Assembly: GCF_905475465.1 (NCBI RefSeq)
Contig: NC_062256.1
Span: 8,007,662 to 8,071,661, forward strand
Direction of reading: 5' to 3'
From: Pieris napi
Lineage: Eukaryota > Arthropoda > Insecta > Lepidoptera > Pieridae
DNA: 64,000 nucleotides
Each line of letters starts with the position of its first letter. Position 1 is the stretch's first letter. The notes under the pieces were generated by a model. The model saw nothing but the letters and a program-made list of their open reading frames with translations. It had not been told where the DNA came from and did not search any database. The position numbers and the translations under genes are program-made. Shown here in pieces: positions 20,923-32,445 of this stretch.

Positions 20923-21264
20923 TTAATTCTGTTTCAGTGAATTCGCTCCCAATTCCAGATTACCATTAACGCTGCAATTATAGTATAGGGGGGCAAATAG
21001 GTCGCCTATAAAGGGCAGTCGTCGGAGTACGTCGGCACCCAATTTAGTGTAGCCATGCCTTTGTATTATGCTCTCTTCTCTCTCAGTACGAAAATGACTA
21101 GTGAGGCAGACCGTGGAAGACTTCCTTCCATCAAGGTGATGCGTACGGCGATGAAACAAGGCAGGAGGGATCAAACCAAACTCTTCAGAACACTCTTCAT
21201 AGTATCTACACTTCGTACGAAACTCATAGAGACGCATTGTCTCTGCGTAGAGAGGGAGAATCAA
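20923..21264 (-). pseudogene. Jockey-like LINE ORF2 C-terminal remnant
   Basis: A 113-residue open stretch in which YYEECSEEFGLIPPALFHRR and HHLDGRKSSTVCLTSHF match the order of motifs near the end of lepidopteran jockey-type RT proteins (ECSEEL..IP..FYHR and HHL..W.SSTVRF). The downstream end departs from the family and the expected final block is missing. It sits about 120 bp from another LINE fragment in the opposite orientation. No start codon context or upstream RT, so not a gene. Confidence 0.65.
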
Positions 21265-21305
21265 GCCACACTAGCCAGTATTATAGGAATGTGGTCCTGA
21301 AGAAT

Positions 21306-21362
21306 TACTCGTCTCTTTCGTTCAAATTTAGTTTATGCTGTGACGAAAAGAGACAGAGGACG
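21306..21362. repeat. 57-bp foldback repeat (family I)
   Basis: Opens with GTCTCTTTCG and closes with GACGAAAAGAGACAGAGGAC; the core is the diverged reverse complement of GTAAAC.. Confidence 0.6.
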
Positions 21363-21701
21363 AAAACTATATAGATAGAGGATAGAGTCTGAAGCAATAA
21401 TCTTAACATTTTTTTCTTAAAATTTTAACTTTAAGAAAAGTTGTTGGCCAGTTGGCCAAGGCGCACAAAATTTTAACTCGTTTTCATATAATGAGAACAT
21501 ATTTTTATAGATTTAATTTTTACGTTTTATTTAAAGATAGAGAAGCTGCAATGTAGAACAAAAAGCCTTCGTTAGTACATACATATAAACAAAATTAAAA
21601 TAATAAATAACTGCTCTAGTGGCCTGTCTGAGCAAGGTCATCACAGTTGTCGACCTTTTCTGGACAAACATTGATTATAAACATATATTTAATCAAAAAT
21701 T

Positions 21702-21925
21702 CAGTTACGCTACAACCTTTTAAGGTCTGGGCCTCAGATTTCTGAATCTGTTTCCTGTGTCTGACACACGCCGTTGACTTTTTGGGTCAAAAGGTAAGCC
21801 GGATTTCCTCAAGATGTTTTTCCTTCACATTGTTAAAGGCGCACAGAAAGAAATTCAATTGGCAAAGCCGGGATCGAACCTACGATCACAGAGATGAAAG
21901 TCACCACTGATGCCAGCCAACATTT
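21702..21925 (-). repeat. SINE-1 copy
   Basis: Reads, from the 3' end, GGTCTGGGCCTCAGATTTCT, TGTCTGACACACGCCGT and GGATCGAACCTACGATCAC with the tRNA-like head at right. Nearly full length, moderately diverged. Confidence 0.9.
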
Positions 21926-23520
21926 CTGATAAAAAAATAGTATACGTATGACTATAAGGTACCAGGGGACTAGCCACGAAAACACGTTACAAACAAACCT
22001 TTGGTCAACGACTACACACATAAAACCTCTTTAGATCTTGAAAAACGTCTTCACAGACTACTTAAAGCATTCGAAAGGAGTTTATTCGCGTATATATCTT
22101 CAAAATTTTTTTGTTAAACGCCCAGTTTCCAGCCTACCTAAGCCCTGATAAAAATAAGTAAATATAAATATAATTTCCGCAGTACGTCATGTCATGGTAT
22201 ATAACCTTTCAATGTTTGTTTCTTGCGAATCGGAAGTTGTGAAGAGGTCGATAGACACACGTGTAACGCTTGCGCAAGTAGACCTTGCGCTCGCGAATAA
22301 CATTCTGAAGAATTTTGTCTACGGCTCGTAGATTGACGTGTCCATATGAAGCGAAAACTGTAGTTTATTTAATACGACGAGGTTCTAAATAGACATACAT
22401 ACATACATACTAATTTACTAATAGTTTATAATAAAAGAATAAAGTGGAGACCTCCTCCAGATTTTCAAAGTTATAATTGGGCATTAGTACCAGGAACGCA
22501 TAAACGGCAGGAAATATTCGGCAATTCGGCGAGAATTTTAAATAAATATTCGAATTTCAAATTTGACAACTTAACCGGTCGAATGAAAACCTCCTTTTGA
22601 AAAAACTTTTTACGAAATGAAACAAAAAAAACTTTGGCGTATATAAAAATAGTTAAGAAACGTAATTGCTTATTTACTATTATATAAATTCAACAGTTGT
22701 GTTAATAGCGAATCAAAGGGCCTCGAACGTAAACAGAGAAGGTCGGTGAGACCTTCCATTCGTCGTTTAGATTGATAACAACACTTATGCAAATTGTTTT
22801 AATTTTATTTACGTTTTTAAATTGTCGTATCAAAAGAGATCAGCCAAATAATAATAATTTTAGCGTAACTAGACATTAGTTTTATTGTTATAATAACGCT
22901 GAAGGAATTTTCAAAATAGTTTCGTTGGTCCACAGACTAAATATTAAGTGTCAAATTTAATTCCTCGGTTTCAAAGTATCCGAGAATTAGAGTCCAAAAT
23001 CTAGATTCAATCATTATGCAATACATAATAAAATTACTCAAGTAATAAATATCTAAAGTACTTATATCTTATTTATCCACTAGCAACATTATACCTGTCA
23101 CAATGTCACATTTTACTACACATAATGTCTATTAAACGCGAAATTGTAGTCAAAATTCACCATCAATTTTAAATAGCATTATATACCTACATCTTCTCTT
23201 CGAATATCGGAATGGTTCAAGGAGAGCCCTGCAAAGGGCCGCGTCACGCGCTGCCATTGACCTAGTTGCTGCGCGGCGTGTGCGCTGGTACAGTCGCCGA
23301 TAAAAGCCCTTATACACTCTTGGGTCACGTACGCGTATTCTGGCAACATGTATACGCGTAATAAATAAAACAATGTAATAATATTGGGCGTAGGCACGTT
23401 CCCCCCCCTATACCATATAATGGGAATTTGTGGACAGGATTTTCGAGCAGTGATCACTGATAAAGAATTAAGACTAACTATATTACACTTACAAGTTTGC
23501 CAGGTCCCCCAATCCTTTAT
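21926..23520. other. Intergenic with a shared unnamed repeat
   Basis: 21960-22100 (ACCAGGGGACTAGCC, CTTTGGTCAA, CACAGACTACTTAAAG.ATTCG) is repeated in diverged form at 25380-25550 in the same orientation. A (CATA)n microsatellite lies at 22389-22410. No gene seen. Confidence 0.5.
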
Positions 23521-24061
23521 AAAAAAAGGGTGCGTGTACTTACTTACGTACGCGCGTAAGAAGTTATACTTCTTCGGCTTTCTTTATTTTTTTTAAATAT
23601 TTAATAATTAATAATAAATATTTAACGTTTTAATTTAAATTATTAAATTAATAATATTTAATATTTAGTATATTATTCAATTATTAATTAATATTAATAA
23701 TAATAATTATTTATCTTTTATTATAATATTCATTCAATTTAATAACTAAGTAACAAAAGGTCTTTGTGAAAAAGCATTGCTAAATATCTTTGAAAAAATA
23801 ATTAAAACTCCTTTATTTGTTTAAAAGGTAAATGTCATTATGGCCATTCAAAATTCTTTGCATAGCTACTGACTTCATGCATATTCTATTTCTTTTTACT
23901 TGTAGATTGTCTTATTCCCATCTCGCTCACGCACGCTCGGCGCCCAGCTATAATCACACTGATAATTTTGTGTCACGGGTGCGCGTGCATCGTAAAATTT
24001 CACTCTCATCAATTTTTCATAACGCGCCTAAGAAGTATAACTTCAAAAATACGAGGATTAG
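23521..24061. mobile_element. Non-autonomous TIR element H, copy 1
   Basis: Left end CGCGCGTAAGAAGTTATACT (TCTTC) near 23550, right end ACGCGCCTAAGAAGTATAAC (TTC) near 24021; between them very AT-rich sequence. The ends are inverted repeats. The copy at 29040-29330 has the same ends, so this is a non-autonomous DNA element of unassigned superfamily. No transposase seen. Confidence 0.55.
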
Positions 24062-24550
24062 ATGTACTTACCTATAAATTATGACATAAGAATATATAAC
24101 CAATAGCGAGCCCTATTTTTAATTAAACATATATGATTATATATGAGATAGTGTTTTATTTATTTATTATTTATTGTGCATATCAAAAGGTATTTTAAGC
24201 GGGGCGTGATATCCAGCCTAGAAACTAACCTTCTAGCAATCTCAATTCACTAACTCAAACTTAGTGGACCAAAAAGGGAGTAGCAATAGAAAGAACATGC
24301 ATTCGAATACTGTACCTAATGAAGTAGAAAAACACTTGTGTACGTGACTGTGTTCCATTTCAGCAGTTGTTGTTTGTGGTGCGTCAAGGCGATGGTGCCT
24401 CTGCCGCAAATAATTCTGCTATTGTGAAACAATCTTATCACCCATTACCTTGCTCGGATCATATGAATTACGGTCAAGTTGACGATTTCAAGATTAGGTA
24501 TAATTTTGATATACGTTTTCCTTGGCTGATTTTTTCAATGTTACAATTAA
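24062..24550. other. Intergenic, nothing recognised
   Basis: An open frame beginning at 24367 runs into SINE-1, so its second half is SINE sequence; its first half resembles no family. Confidence 0.4.
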
Positions 24551-24772
24551 GCCCAGTTAGCTGGAGCATTACTGAGGTCGTAGGTTCGATCCCCGGCTGT
24601 GCACCAATGGACTTTCTTTCTATGTGCGTATTTAACATTCAAAAAACATCGTGATACCGGCTTGCCTTAGACCCAAACATTCATAGCGTGTGTCAGGTAC
24701 AGGCTGATCACCTACTTGCCTATTAGATTGACCAATGACCATGAAACAGATACAAAAATCTGAGGCCCACAA
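24551..24772 (+). repeat. SINE-1 copy
   Basis: Head GAGGTCGTAGGTTCGATCCC (B-box) with CCGGCTGTGCACCAATGGAC, body GGCTTGCCTTAGACCCAAA and TATTAGATTGACCAATGACC, end CAAAAATCTGAGGCCC. Confidence 0.9.
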
Positions 24773-25680
24773 TATATAAATATGTAGTTATTATTTTGGA
24801 CATGGCAACACAACTTTTGACCGGACGGAATTCGAATTTTAATTTCAAGTACACAGATCATGGTAATAGAGCCATTTCTTTATCTCAAACAACATTCGGA
24901 ATTCGGAACAACATCTTGTTTTGAATCTGAGTTAATGAGTCTATGGTTTTAATATAGCCATTTTTTATCTATAACATCATGTTAATCGAAGTTTCTGTTA
25001 AATATTTAATGTACAACTAATTAACCATTATTAGCAATACTCATTTGTCATAACCAAACTGATATCGTTTATATTACAAACAAGTGTTTAGATAACGAAT
25101 CTCCAAAAACATAGAATGACAGCACACTAAAGTTCGGTTTTAAGGAAAACAAATTGTATTAATATATATACCTAATACAGAAGTAGCCCGAGAAAGTAAT
25201 TACAGAATAATTATATAAAAATTGATTGATTGATTGATTTATAAACTTACTAACAAACCAAACAAATTCAAACATTTTATTATATTATAATTTAATAACT
25301 CTATTTTGGAAGATATAAATAAATTGGTATTTTTTTCACACTGGGATTATATTATCGAAGTTTTCATACAGACCCTTAACTTTTTTTATACCAGGAGACT
25401 AGCCGCAATATAATCGTAATCTTAAAAAAATTAACATCTTAATAGTTGTCTTTGGTCAATGCGAATACATAAAAATCCTCTTTAGTGCTTAAAATCTCGT
25501 TTTCCACAGACTACTTAAATAATTCGAAAGAAGTTTTATCCGATTCTATCTTGGCCTATATTCATCAGGGAAAATGTAAGATTCTAATGGTGAAAGAATT
25601 TTTCAATTCGGTCCAGTAGTTTAAGTTTTACAGTGCAAACACTCAATCAAATCATTCCTCTTAAAATATAAAATACAAGA
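24773..25680. other. AT-rich intergenic
   Basis: Contains a (GATT)n microsatellite at about 25221-25240 and the second copy of the 21960 repeat at 25380-25550. No gene seen. Confidence 0.5.
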
Positions 25681-25860
25681 TAAAGAGGAATACAATTTAG
25701 AAGGTGGATAGACCAAATAAAGAAAACATGGCAGAGAGTGGCATACTGCAGACAAGAATGGCGCGATTTGGCGGCCTTTGCCAAAAAAGGGCATACAAAT
25801 ACCAAAAAAGAATGATATAGATAAATGTATTTAAGTATAAAAGTATCTAAAATCAAAGGC
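25681..25860 (+). pseudogene. LINE-G ORF C-terminus remnant
   Basis: Reads RWIDQIKKTWQRVAYCRQEW then RDLAAFAKKGHTNTKKE and a stop. The W-D/Q-x-I-K..W..VA..R..W pattern is the familiar tail of endonuclease-RT proteins of insect LINEs. The same DNA (GGCGGCCTTTG.C...AAGGGCA) occurs in reverse at 45600, followed there by the 3' UTR. Confidence 0.75.
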
Positions 25861-26872
25861 TATTATATATACATGGATGTTTTACTAAATTCACGTATCC
25901 CAGACACAAAAACACATGCGTTATTCATCAGTATCTCTCGAGGGGCATACCACCGATAAATGCGTCGGATTTGGCGTCAATGCACTCCGCAGCATGCTAG
26001 GTCAGTTCCCTGTGAGTCAGTGAATGCACCGTTAGAATATTCCTTTCCTTATCACTGTAATAACATTGGGTTTACTTTTAGCATGCAACTGAGTGCTTCT
26101 TGGTTATTTTTTTATTATTTGGGAGATTGGTGGCAGGTACAGACACATTGAAGAAAGTAAAATCTAGTTATTGCAAAAATCTAGACCGTGTCTCAAGGAA
26201 CTCTCGTATAACTTAAATAAAGATTTGTAACTTTTAAAACAAAAGCGGGTTATTTGTAATCAATGTCAATCTAAGTTAATAATGTTTTGTCACGTTTTTT
26301 CACTTGAAAAGTGACAAGAACAAAAGATTTAATAGCTATTTTATATTTAGCGGTGATAGAACATATCAGGGAAGAAATCTGTAGAGGAAAAACGAAATCA
26401 AATACGATTCTTAATTTAAAAATATATCTTCTCTCTTTGAAAAATGGACGTTCATTGTGCGGTTTTATTTCAGTATTGCTAGCACAAAAATCGTTAATAG
26501 ACAAAATAAAAGCGATGCACAAAATTTTGACAGTGTTGCCACTGTATTGTTAATGACTTTTTGGTTATGGACTTTAATATGATGGAAATAGCAAACGCTA
26601 AGCGCGCTTCCTGTCATGTGTACGTATTATGATTGTTAAGTACTCTTTGAATATAGCAGGAACATTCTAGATCAATGCTTTTGAATATTTTTCAGAATGC
26701 TGTTGACTTCCTTGTGGGAGTGAAACGCAATAACTATATTTTCTGTGTATACATCTAATTATTTTTACAATATCTCTATATGTTACTAATAACAATTCAG
26801 TGGTGTTATAACCCTATAAGGACTAGGCATCAGATGTCGTATCTTTGATAATTTTCATAGACAAATAGGTGA
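25861..26872. other. Intergenic, nothing recognised
   Basis: Two antiparallel open frames of 80-83 codons overlap at 26271-26553; neither resembles a family and mutual overlap argues against both. Confidence 0.4.
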
Positions 26873-26914
26873 TCTTTTTAGGTCTGGGCCTCAGATTTAT
26901 ATATCTGTTTCACT
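26873..26914 (-). repeat. SINE-1 3' end fragment
   Basis: TTTTTAGGTCTGGGCCTCAG then ATTTATATATCTGTTTCAC, the terminal ~40 bp of SINE-1 in reverse. Confidence 0.75.
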
Positions 26915-26944
26915 AACATTTGTGTGTACTACTACGATCTTTAT

Positions 26945-27319
26945 TTTCTTAATATATATATAAATTACGTGTCACGTTGTTTGTCCGCGATGGACTCCTA
27001 AACTACCGAACCGATATCAATCAAATTTGCACACCGTGTGTAGTTTGCTCCAACTTAAAAGATAGGATAGCTTACATCTCAATTTATACCCGCAATATTA
27101 TTTTATTGCAAAATATTTGTTTATTATTTGATAGTCACAATTCTAACAGATGGCGCTGTGTTGAAAGTACCAACGTTTCACATAAGCTACAATTTAATGG
27201 CATAACCACCAAAAAAGCATGGTGGATTGGTATTCTCCTGCCATTTCTCTTGAATAGTTTACTACTATGTAATATAACAAAAGTCTTAGCCACAGCAACG
27301 CTTGGCCGAGTCTACTAGT
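26945..27319 (+). mobile_element. Helitron-like non-autonomous element
   Basis: Begins in a TATATA run followed by CGTGTCACGTTGTTTGTCCG, GATGGACTCC and AACTACCGAACCGATATCAA, the type of 5' end seen in many lepidopteran Helitrons. It ends in CGCTTGGCCGAGTCTACTAG(T), a CTAG 3' terminus. A 113-codon open frame inside has no Rep or helicase motif. No terminal hairpin was clearly identified, which limits confidence. Confidence 0.55.
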
Positions 27320-27616
27320 ATAATATATATATTTTTTTGTAATATAGCATCTTTGTGTTTACCCACTATACAGGACATAAGCACTTGCATAAGAAACATC
27401 AAATATTTGATGCGTTAACCGATATTTCTCATTATTGTTTAATGTGCGATAAAAAATGTATGTCCGAAGGGTGACCAGGAAGGGTTGCTTCACAGATGTC
27501 CAAGTCTTCGATTACACAATCAACATATTCAAATCTTTAATAGCATTCGTTCAAATGTTTGTGATATTGAATGGTTTCGAATGTTTGAGCTTTGTTTTAT
27601 TAAATAATACAAACAA
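27320..27616. other. Intergenic, nothing recognised
   Basis: AT-rich, no repeat identified. Confidence 0.4.
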
Positions 27617-27710
27617 GCCTTGGTAGTGGCTACAGCGTGCGACTCTCATCCCTGAGGTCGTAGGTTCCTGGCTGTGCACCAATGGACATTCTGTCTATGT
27701 GCCCATTTAA

Positions 27711-28247
27711 TGCCCCGTATTCATGGTAAACATTTGTTTAGCAACAGTTGCTAAACATTGTTGGTGAGCGGCGAGAATGTTGCTAGCAACTATGTTTAAA
27801 TCAATACAGGTTGTCCACACGCCAGTCTGCGTTAAAATGTTGCCCGAGGAGGTAGTGTTGTTGTGTTCTCTGTATCAGATGTATAGAATCTCTAATAAAA
27901 AAAAGAGAAAAAGATGGTGGATTCGAAATTATCTTTTGCAAAGAGAAAATTTGATGAGTGACCTCAGAATGACAGATGGATCATTTTGTAACTTTACGAG
28001 AATGTCGAAAAGTGATTTCGAACATCTTCTAGAAATGATTGGTCCATCAATAGCCAAAAGGGAAACAAATATTCGTCAGCCAGTTTCACCTCAAACGAGG
28101 CTGGCTATTACATTACGGTATCGATGACGGTATATGATGCTGTCAACTCTGCAACACGCAGTGTTGCCAGCAACATGTTGACAGCAACTCCGCAACACGT
28201 TGATTCAACTTTGTTGCTCAACAAATGTTTCCCATGAATACGGGGCA
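27711..28247 (+). mobile_element. PIF/Harbinger non-autonomous derivative
   Basis: 537 bp with terminal inverted repeats of about 36 bp: TGCCCCGTATTCATGG(T)AAA at left; the right end is its reverse complement with one or two mismatches. Flanking 3-bp TAA/TTA fits the TWA target duplication of the superfamily. It carries the first ~116 codons of a Harbinger transposase and lacks the DDE nuclease core, so it is an internal-deletion derivative. Confidence 0.85.
27777..28127 (+). pseudogene. Harbinger transposase N-terminal fragment
   Basis: The 116-residue frame includes KKRKRWWIRNYLLQRENLMS, DGSFCNFTRMSKSDFEHLLE and RQPVSPQTRLAITLRYR. These match the N-terminal region of Harbinger nuclease-type transposases (R-W-W, F-x-N-F-x-R-M-S, F-x-x-L-L and P-x-x-R-L-A-I-T-L-R-x). 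It stops immediately after the last motif where the catalytic domain should begin. It sits inside intact TIRs and was lost to deletion rather than decay. Confidence 0.85.
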
Positions 28248-28504
28248 TTACTTTCGCTCGAACAGTGAAGGAAAACATCGTAAGGAAATCGGCATGCCTT
28301 AGAACCAAGAAGTCGACGGCGTGTATCAGGCATTGAAGACAGATCACAATATATTAGCCTATTAGTAAAAATAATAAAAATAAAATAAATGAAAAATGTT
28401 TACTTTGGAATATAAGTTACAGGTATCACTTATTCCATGTCATTAAATTTGTATCGGTGTACCTCCTGTGAACATTTATGCTGTCTATTTCACTAAATAA
28501 AAGA

Positions 28505-28950
28505 CATATATTTATTTAGTGATAAAATCATTCAAATGCCTCACATCAAGAACACTCTTAAAGATATATAAATGTTACATTAGACCACCCATTTGGGATC
28601 CTTATTTCATAAAGGATATAAATAAGCTTGAAAGGATTCAAAGAAAAGCCACGAAAATGGTCAAAGCAAAGGAACATACCTGTAAGGTTGAGAGAGAGTC
28701 TAAAAGAGCTTGCTCTTACTGATTTAGGAAGTTGGCTATAAAGAGGTTATCTCATCGGGACCTATACAATCTTTACTGGCCACTATAATGTTCCAGGAAT
28801 TGAGAAGCTTTATTATAAGTGAAATTCATTTTGAGGGGTAGTTCTTTAAAATACCACTTTAAACTATAGAACTTTCTCCCAAACTGAGTGGTAGGTGATA
28901 GGAATAGGCTTCCGGAAAGTGTAATTAGTGCACTCTCTTTAATATTCTAG
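28505..28950 (+). pseudogene. Non-LTR RT C-terminal remnant (CR1/Daphne-like)
   Basis: An open piece reads FKCLTSRTLLKIYKCYIRP then WDPYFIKDINKLERIQRKAT(K)MVKA. This is the post-catalytic thumb pattern (VRP..EY...W.P...KDI..IE..QRKATK) of many insect LINEs. Downstream it continues with frame shifts (ELALTDLGSW and later a degenerate FxLP-like end). A (TAA)n microsatellite at 28966-28988 may be its 3' tail. A ~50-bp word just upstream (GTATCACTTATTCCATGTCA) recurs near 61515. Confidence 0.75.
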
Positions 28951-29039
28951 TGTGTTTATCTACATAATAATAATAATAATAATAATAAAGAGGACTACAT
29001 TATGCAATTAAGTAATATTGTAAAAACGTGTGTGTAGTT

Positions 29040-29330
29040 ATGTACACGCGTTAGATGTTATACTTCTTTGGCGTAACAAATTAAAAATCTGATAATAAAA
29101 CAATTTTTTACCGGATTGAAGTTATGTATTTACAATTATTTTTTATAATTTTAAATTTAAAACGTTTCGCGTGCTTTACGTGCGTGGTCACGGTGTAAAC
29201 AAATCTTTACAATTTTTTTTATCTTTCGCTTTATTCTACGTTTGTAGAATAAACGACACTAACAATAGAAAAAAATATACTCTAATCATATTTCCCTAAC
29301 GCGCCAAAAGAAGTATAACTTAAAAAAACT
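29040..29330. mobile_element. Non-autonomous TIR element H, copy 2
   Basis: Left ACGCGTTAGATGTTATACTT(CTTTGGCG) and right CGCGCCAAAAGAAGTATAAC(TT) are inverted. The interior contains TTTTTACCGGATTGAAGTTA, which also appears alone at about 51970. A further degenerate right end lies at about 29380-29450. Confidence 0.6.
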
Positions 29331-29459
29331 AAAATGTTGACTATAGCTAACTTCAGGGTGTCGGTTTTTTGTGACGTTGTGTGCGCGCATCGTAAAAATT
29401 TAATCTTATTTTCCCTAACGCGTAAGTACCTATAACTTTAAAAATACAAAATATTTCGA

Positions 29460-29892
29460 ATATATGCAACCTCCTCCGTAATTTAAAACAAAAAGCTGCA
29501 AATTGCAGGGTCAAAGTGAAGGGTGAGCAGATGTAAAAAACGATTGGTAAAGAAATAAGTATATCATGATCTGCAAGCGTGTGCATTGGTGCAGCTTTTG
29601 CTGGTTGACCAATGGCGAGCGAGTTCGCTGTGGGGCAAGAAAGCCCTCAGATAAAAATACGATACATTTAGTTAACGCCACCGTTTTAATAGCTTGTTGC
29701 ACCTTTCTTTTTAAAGTCAACCGCCTTTAAAAGAAGCTACGACAGAAATTGCTAACAGATTTTGTTTCATATAAGATTGGTAATTTTTCAAATGAGATAT
29801 ATTGCGAGTGAACAGACTTTAAAAAAATGTCCAACTTAGTCTAACTAGAATCACCTATACCAGAAATAATAATTTGTTTAACGATATGTTAA
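29460..29892. other. Intergenic, nothing recognised
   Basis: Short open frames on the minus strand (29353-29720) show no family resemblance. Confidence 0.4.
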
Positions 29893-30078
29893 ACTCAAAC
29901 TCAAAATATCTTTATTCATGTAGGTAAACAAGTACACTTTTGAATTGTCAAGTTAAATAAATTGTAAATTTACATTTACTACCAGTTCGCAACTCAAGGG
30001 CGTAGAGCGGGTAAGAAGAACTGGCAAGAAACTTTCCGCCACTATTTTTAATCGCCAAGTATTGTCATACAAATTGTT
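29893..30078 (-). repeat. LINE-E 3' tail copy
   Basis: AATATCTTTATTCATGTAGG at left (3' end in sense) to TCCGCCACTATTTTTAATCG at right, with the GGGCGTAGAGCGGGTAAGAA block between. Confidence 0.75.
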
Positions 30079-30465
30079 TGAACTGGAACAAATCAATCCC
30101 AAGGATTAGGTTCATTTAAGTATTCCTCAAATTTATAAAAAGCTTTATTGATTAATTTTCGTTTAACGAGGGCTTTGAATTTATTTAGTGATAATTCTCT
30201 AAGATTGTTCGATACCATTACAGATTAACTACAATTTATATCACATACAAAACAACTGTACAACAAAAAAAAAACACAACTTTTAACAGTAATAAGTAGA
30301 TTAAAATATTTACAAAAAGACATTTTCTTATATAACACGATAAGCTATTTGCAATAGACAACGCTGTATTAAAGATATATTAGGTTATATATATTTAGAT
30401 TTTCTAACAAGCATTTTTAAGTATGACTTCCGGCTGTCAAAAGATATTTGGCACTAAGTATGGAC
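30079..30465. other. AT-rich intergenic
   Basis: No gene; may include older LINE 3' UTR, but nothing can be aligned with confidence. Confidence 0.4.
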
Positions 30466-30530
30466 CCCCTTAGACTCAAAAATCAAGCAAGCAAGGCACA
30501 GGAGGATCAACTACTTGCTAAAAAAACTGA
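30466..30530 (+). repeat. SINE-1 3' fragment
   Basis: CCCCTTAGACTCAAAAATCA, CAGGAGGATCAACTACTTGC, weakly matching the SINE-1 body. Confidence 0.45.
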
Positions 30531-30618
30531 GATATGGAGCATGGTGTCGACCGGCCAACCCATTTAGTTTTATCTATCGATCTATTATTTTTAGCTATCT
30601 TAAGAGACGCGTCTACGC

Positions 30619-30742
30619 AAAGTCAAAATCATTTATTCATATAGGTAACACAATGGACACTTATGAACGTCAAAAAAAAGCAATTATAATTTTACATTTA
30701 CTGCCAGTTCTCACATCAAGGACGTAGAACGGAAGAAAAGAA
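30619..30742 (-). repeat. LINE-E 3' tail copy
   Basis: CATTTATTCATATAGGTAAC, ACTTATGAACGTC and TTTACATTTACTGCCAGTTC in reverse orientation. Confidence 0.75.
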
Positions 30743-30789
30743 CTTATTGCGCAGTTAACACTCACTGGTACGGTGAAAATATTTTTAGA

Positions 30790-30893
30790 AAACCGACATA
30801 CTTTAGACTCAAAACGGCGTGTATCAAGAACAGAAGGCTAACACGTTCTTGCTTATTAAACTGAGAAACAAATACAGAAACAGAATTTCAGTG
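30790..30893 (+). repeat. SINE-1 3' half fragment
   Basis: AACCGACATACTTTAGACTC, ACGGCGTGTATCAAGAACAG, GAAACAAATACAGAAAC; adjoins the LINE-E tail at 30619. Confidence 0.55.
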
Positions 30894-32171
30894 ACTGGCA
30901 TTTCTTGAATACGAATATTTCTCTCTGACTCTGTATAATTTGGTAAAAAAGTATTTTCATGTAAATTTAAAAACGTAGATAAGGAAGAGCGGAAACATTT
31001 TGTTTAGGGTTGCGATTTATTGCGGCCCGAAACGGTCAACGGTGAGCTCTTTATTTTAATTGGCTACAAAATGTTTTATATGCGAAGTCAATTTTTAAAA
31101 CCAGTGACTTGGTACACGTGAAAATGTGGCAAAAGTTATCAGGTAACTTCTCATTGAGGATGCAAAGGTTCTCTGGTACTTCTAATAAAGATAGAAGAAG
31201 AAATACATATATCGAAATTGCAAACGACAAAATACGAGTATAGGAGCAGTGCAGTCATGTGCAGGTTCACGAAATGTTAGAGGTTTTTTATGTGAGCTTT
31301 TACAACTTAACTTTTATGTAAAATTTACAAGTGAATATATAAGGTGATGTACGGTTCCTGGGTTATCGGGGTGCTTTAAATACATAATAGAGAAAAAATA
31401 TCAATAATTATCGTGATTCATGTGCACTTTTATTTTTCATGTATCCTTTTTTAGTTTAGTTTCTTTGGTTCCTGCTTAGTTTTGTCTTAATACCTATATG
31501 TATTATGTATTTGCACTTATTGCTAACCTTATCTAAATTAAAACATTTTTTTTCACACTTGTGGAAGAGATCGCATTTTCATTTAATTTTGTTCAATTTT
31601 TATTATAATAATGCATAAATAAATAGAGGATTTCATTTTTACTCTACGAGTATATTAACCACACGCGTACAACAATAGAATATAAACGAAATGATAATTG
31701 CTATGAAACGAATGAATGCGAGTGCTGAAGAGAGTGTATACGTCTGGCTATACTCTTGGGGCGTAACTCCGATGATTTAGGAAATCGCCTTATACTTCTT
31801 GGCTCGTACAGGCGATATCTATTTATATACATTAAAAAAAATTTGCTAACCTGGTAGTCGAATCCAAGACTTTCATTAAGCATTGCGTGACCTATGGCTA
31901 TTATAACAGAAAGTTATTACGTATATAAATGTGCGTAGATCGGTTCGGGATTTTAACTTATCCTAAACTTATAATTAGCCTTTCACTCTGCTTTAAATAA
32001 AACGCGCTTAATAAGTTCGCAAGTGATCATTTGCTAAACAGTTTTCTAATTTAAGAATTCGTTAATAATTATCTTCACGTCTACGCTTTAAGTTTTTAGA
32101 CTCCGCGGCATATTTGCATTTATAGACAGGTGCTTCAAGTTGTATTAATCGGTAATAATTAAAAGTTGCAC
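30894..32171. other. Intergenic, nothing recognised
   Basis: AT-rich; no coding exon or dated repeat identified over this 1.3 kb. Confidence 0.45.
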
Positions 32172-32445
32172 AAATCTTTGTTTTTAATTTATTTTATTAA
32201 TTACTTAAGATGTCATGTATAACATGGTGTAATTGCAGCTCCTTGCCAGCATTGTGTAAAACAAAAAACTTGGCGATTTAAACGAGTGGCGGAGAGTTTA
32301 TTGCCAGTTCTTATTTACCGTACTACGCCCTTGATTTGAGTACTGGCAGTAAATGTAAAATTAGAAGCATTTAATGTATATTTCTTTTTTGACGTTCATA
32401 AGTGTACATTGTTACCTATATGAATAAATGATTTTGATTTGATTA
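32172..32445 (+). repeat. LINE-E 3' tail copy, extended
   Basis: Starts further upstream than most copies (AATCTTTGTTTTTAATTTAT, GATGTCATGTATAACATGGT, TTGTGTAAAACAAAAAACTT), then the GTGGCGGAGAGTTTATTGCC block and the standard end. Confidence 0.8.

Larger units (their letters stand above)
27617..28366 (+). repeat. SINE-1 copy split by a Harbinger insertion
   Basis: Left part 27617-27710 (tRNA-like head; six bases missing around the B-box) and right part from 28248 (CTTTCGCTCGAACAGTGAAG, GGCATGCCTTAGAACCAAGA, GTCGACGGCGTGTATCAGGC). They join perfectly at the SINE word TAAC-TTCGCTCG once 27711-28247 is set aside. Confidence 0.88.

Noticed and set aside
24367..24654. 95-codon open frame preceded by an acceptor-like CAG
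   Set aside because: The second half is SINE-1 sequence in an arbitrary frame and the first half resembles nothing.
26271..26553. Two overlapping antiparallel open frames of ~80 codons
   Set aside because: They overlap each other on opposite strands, are AT-driven, and neither shows motifs.
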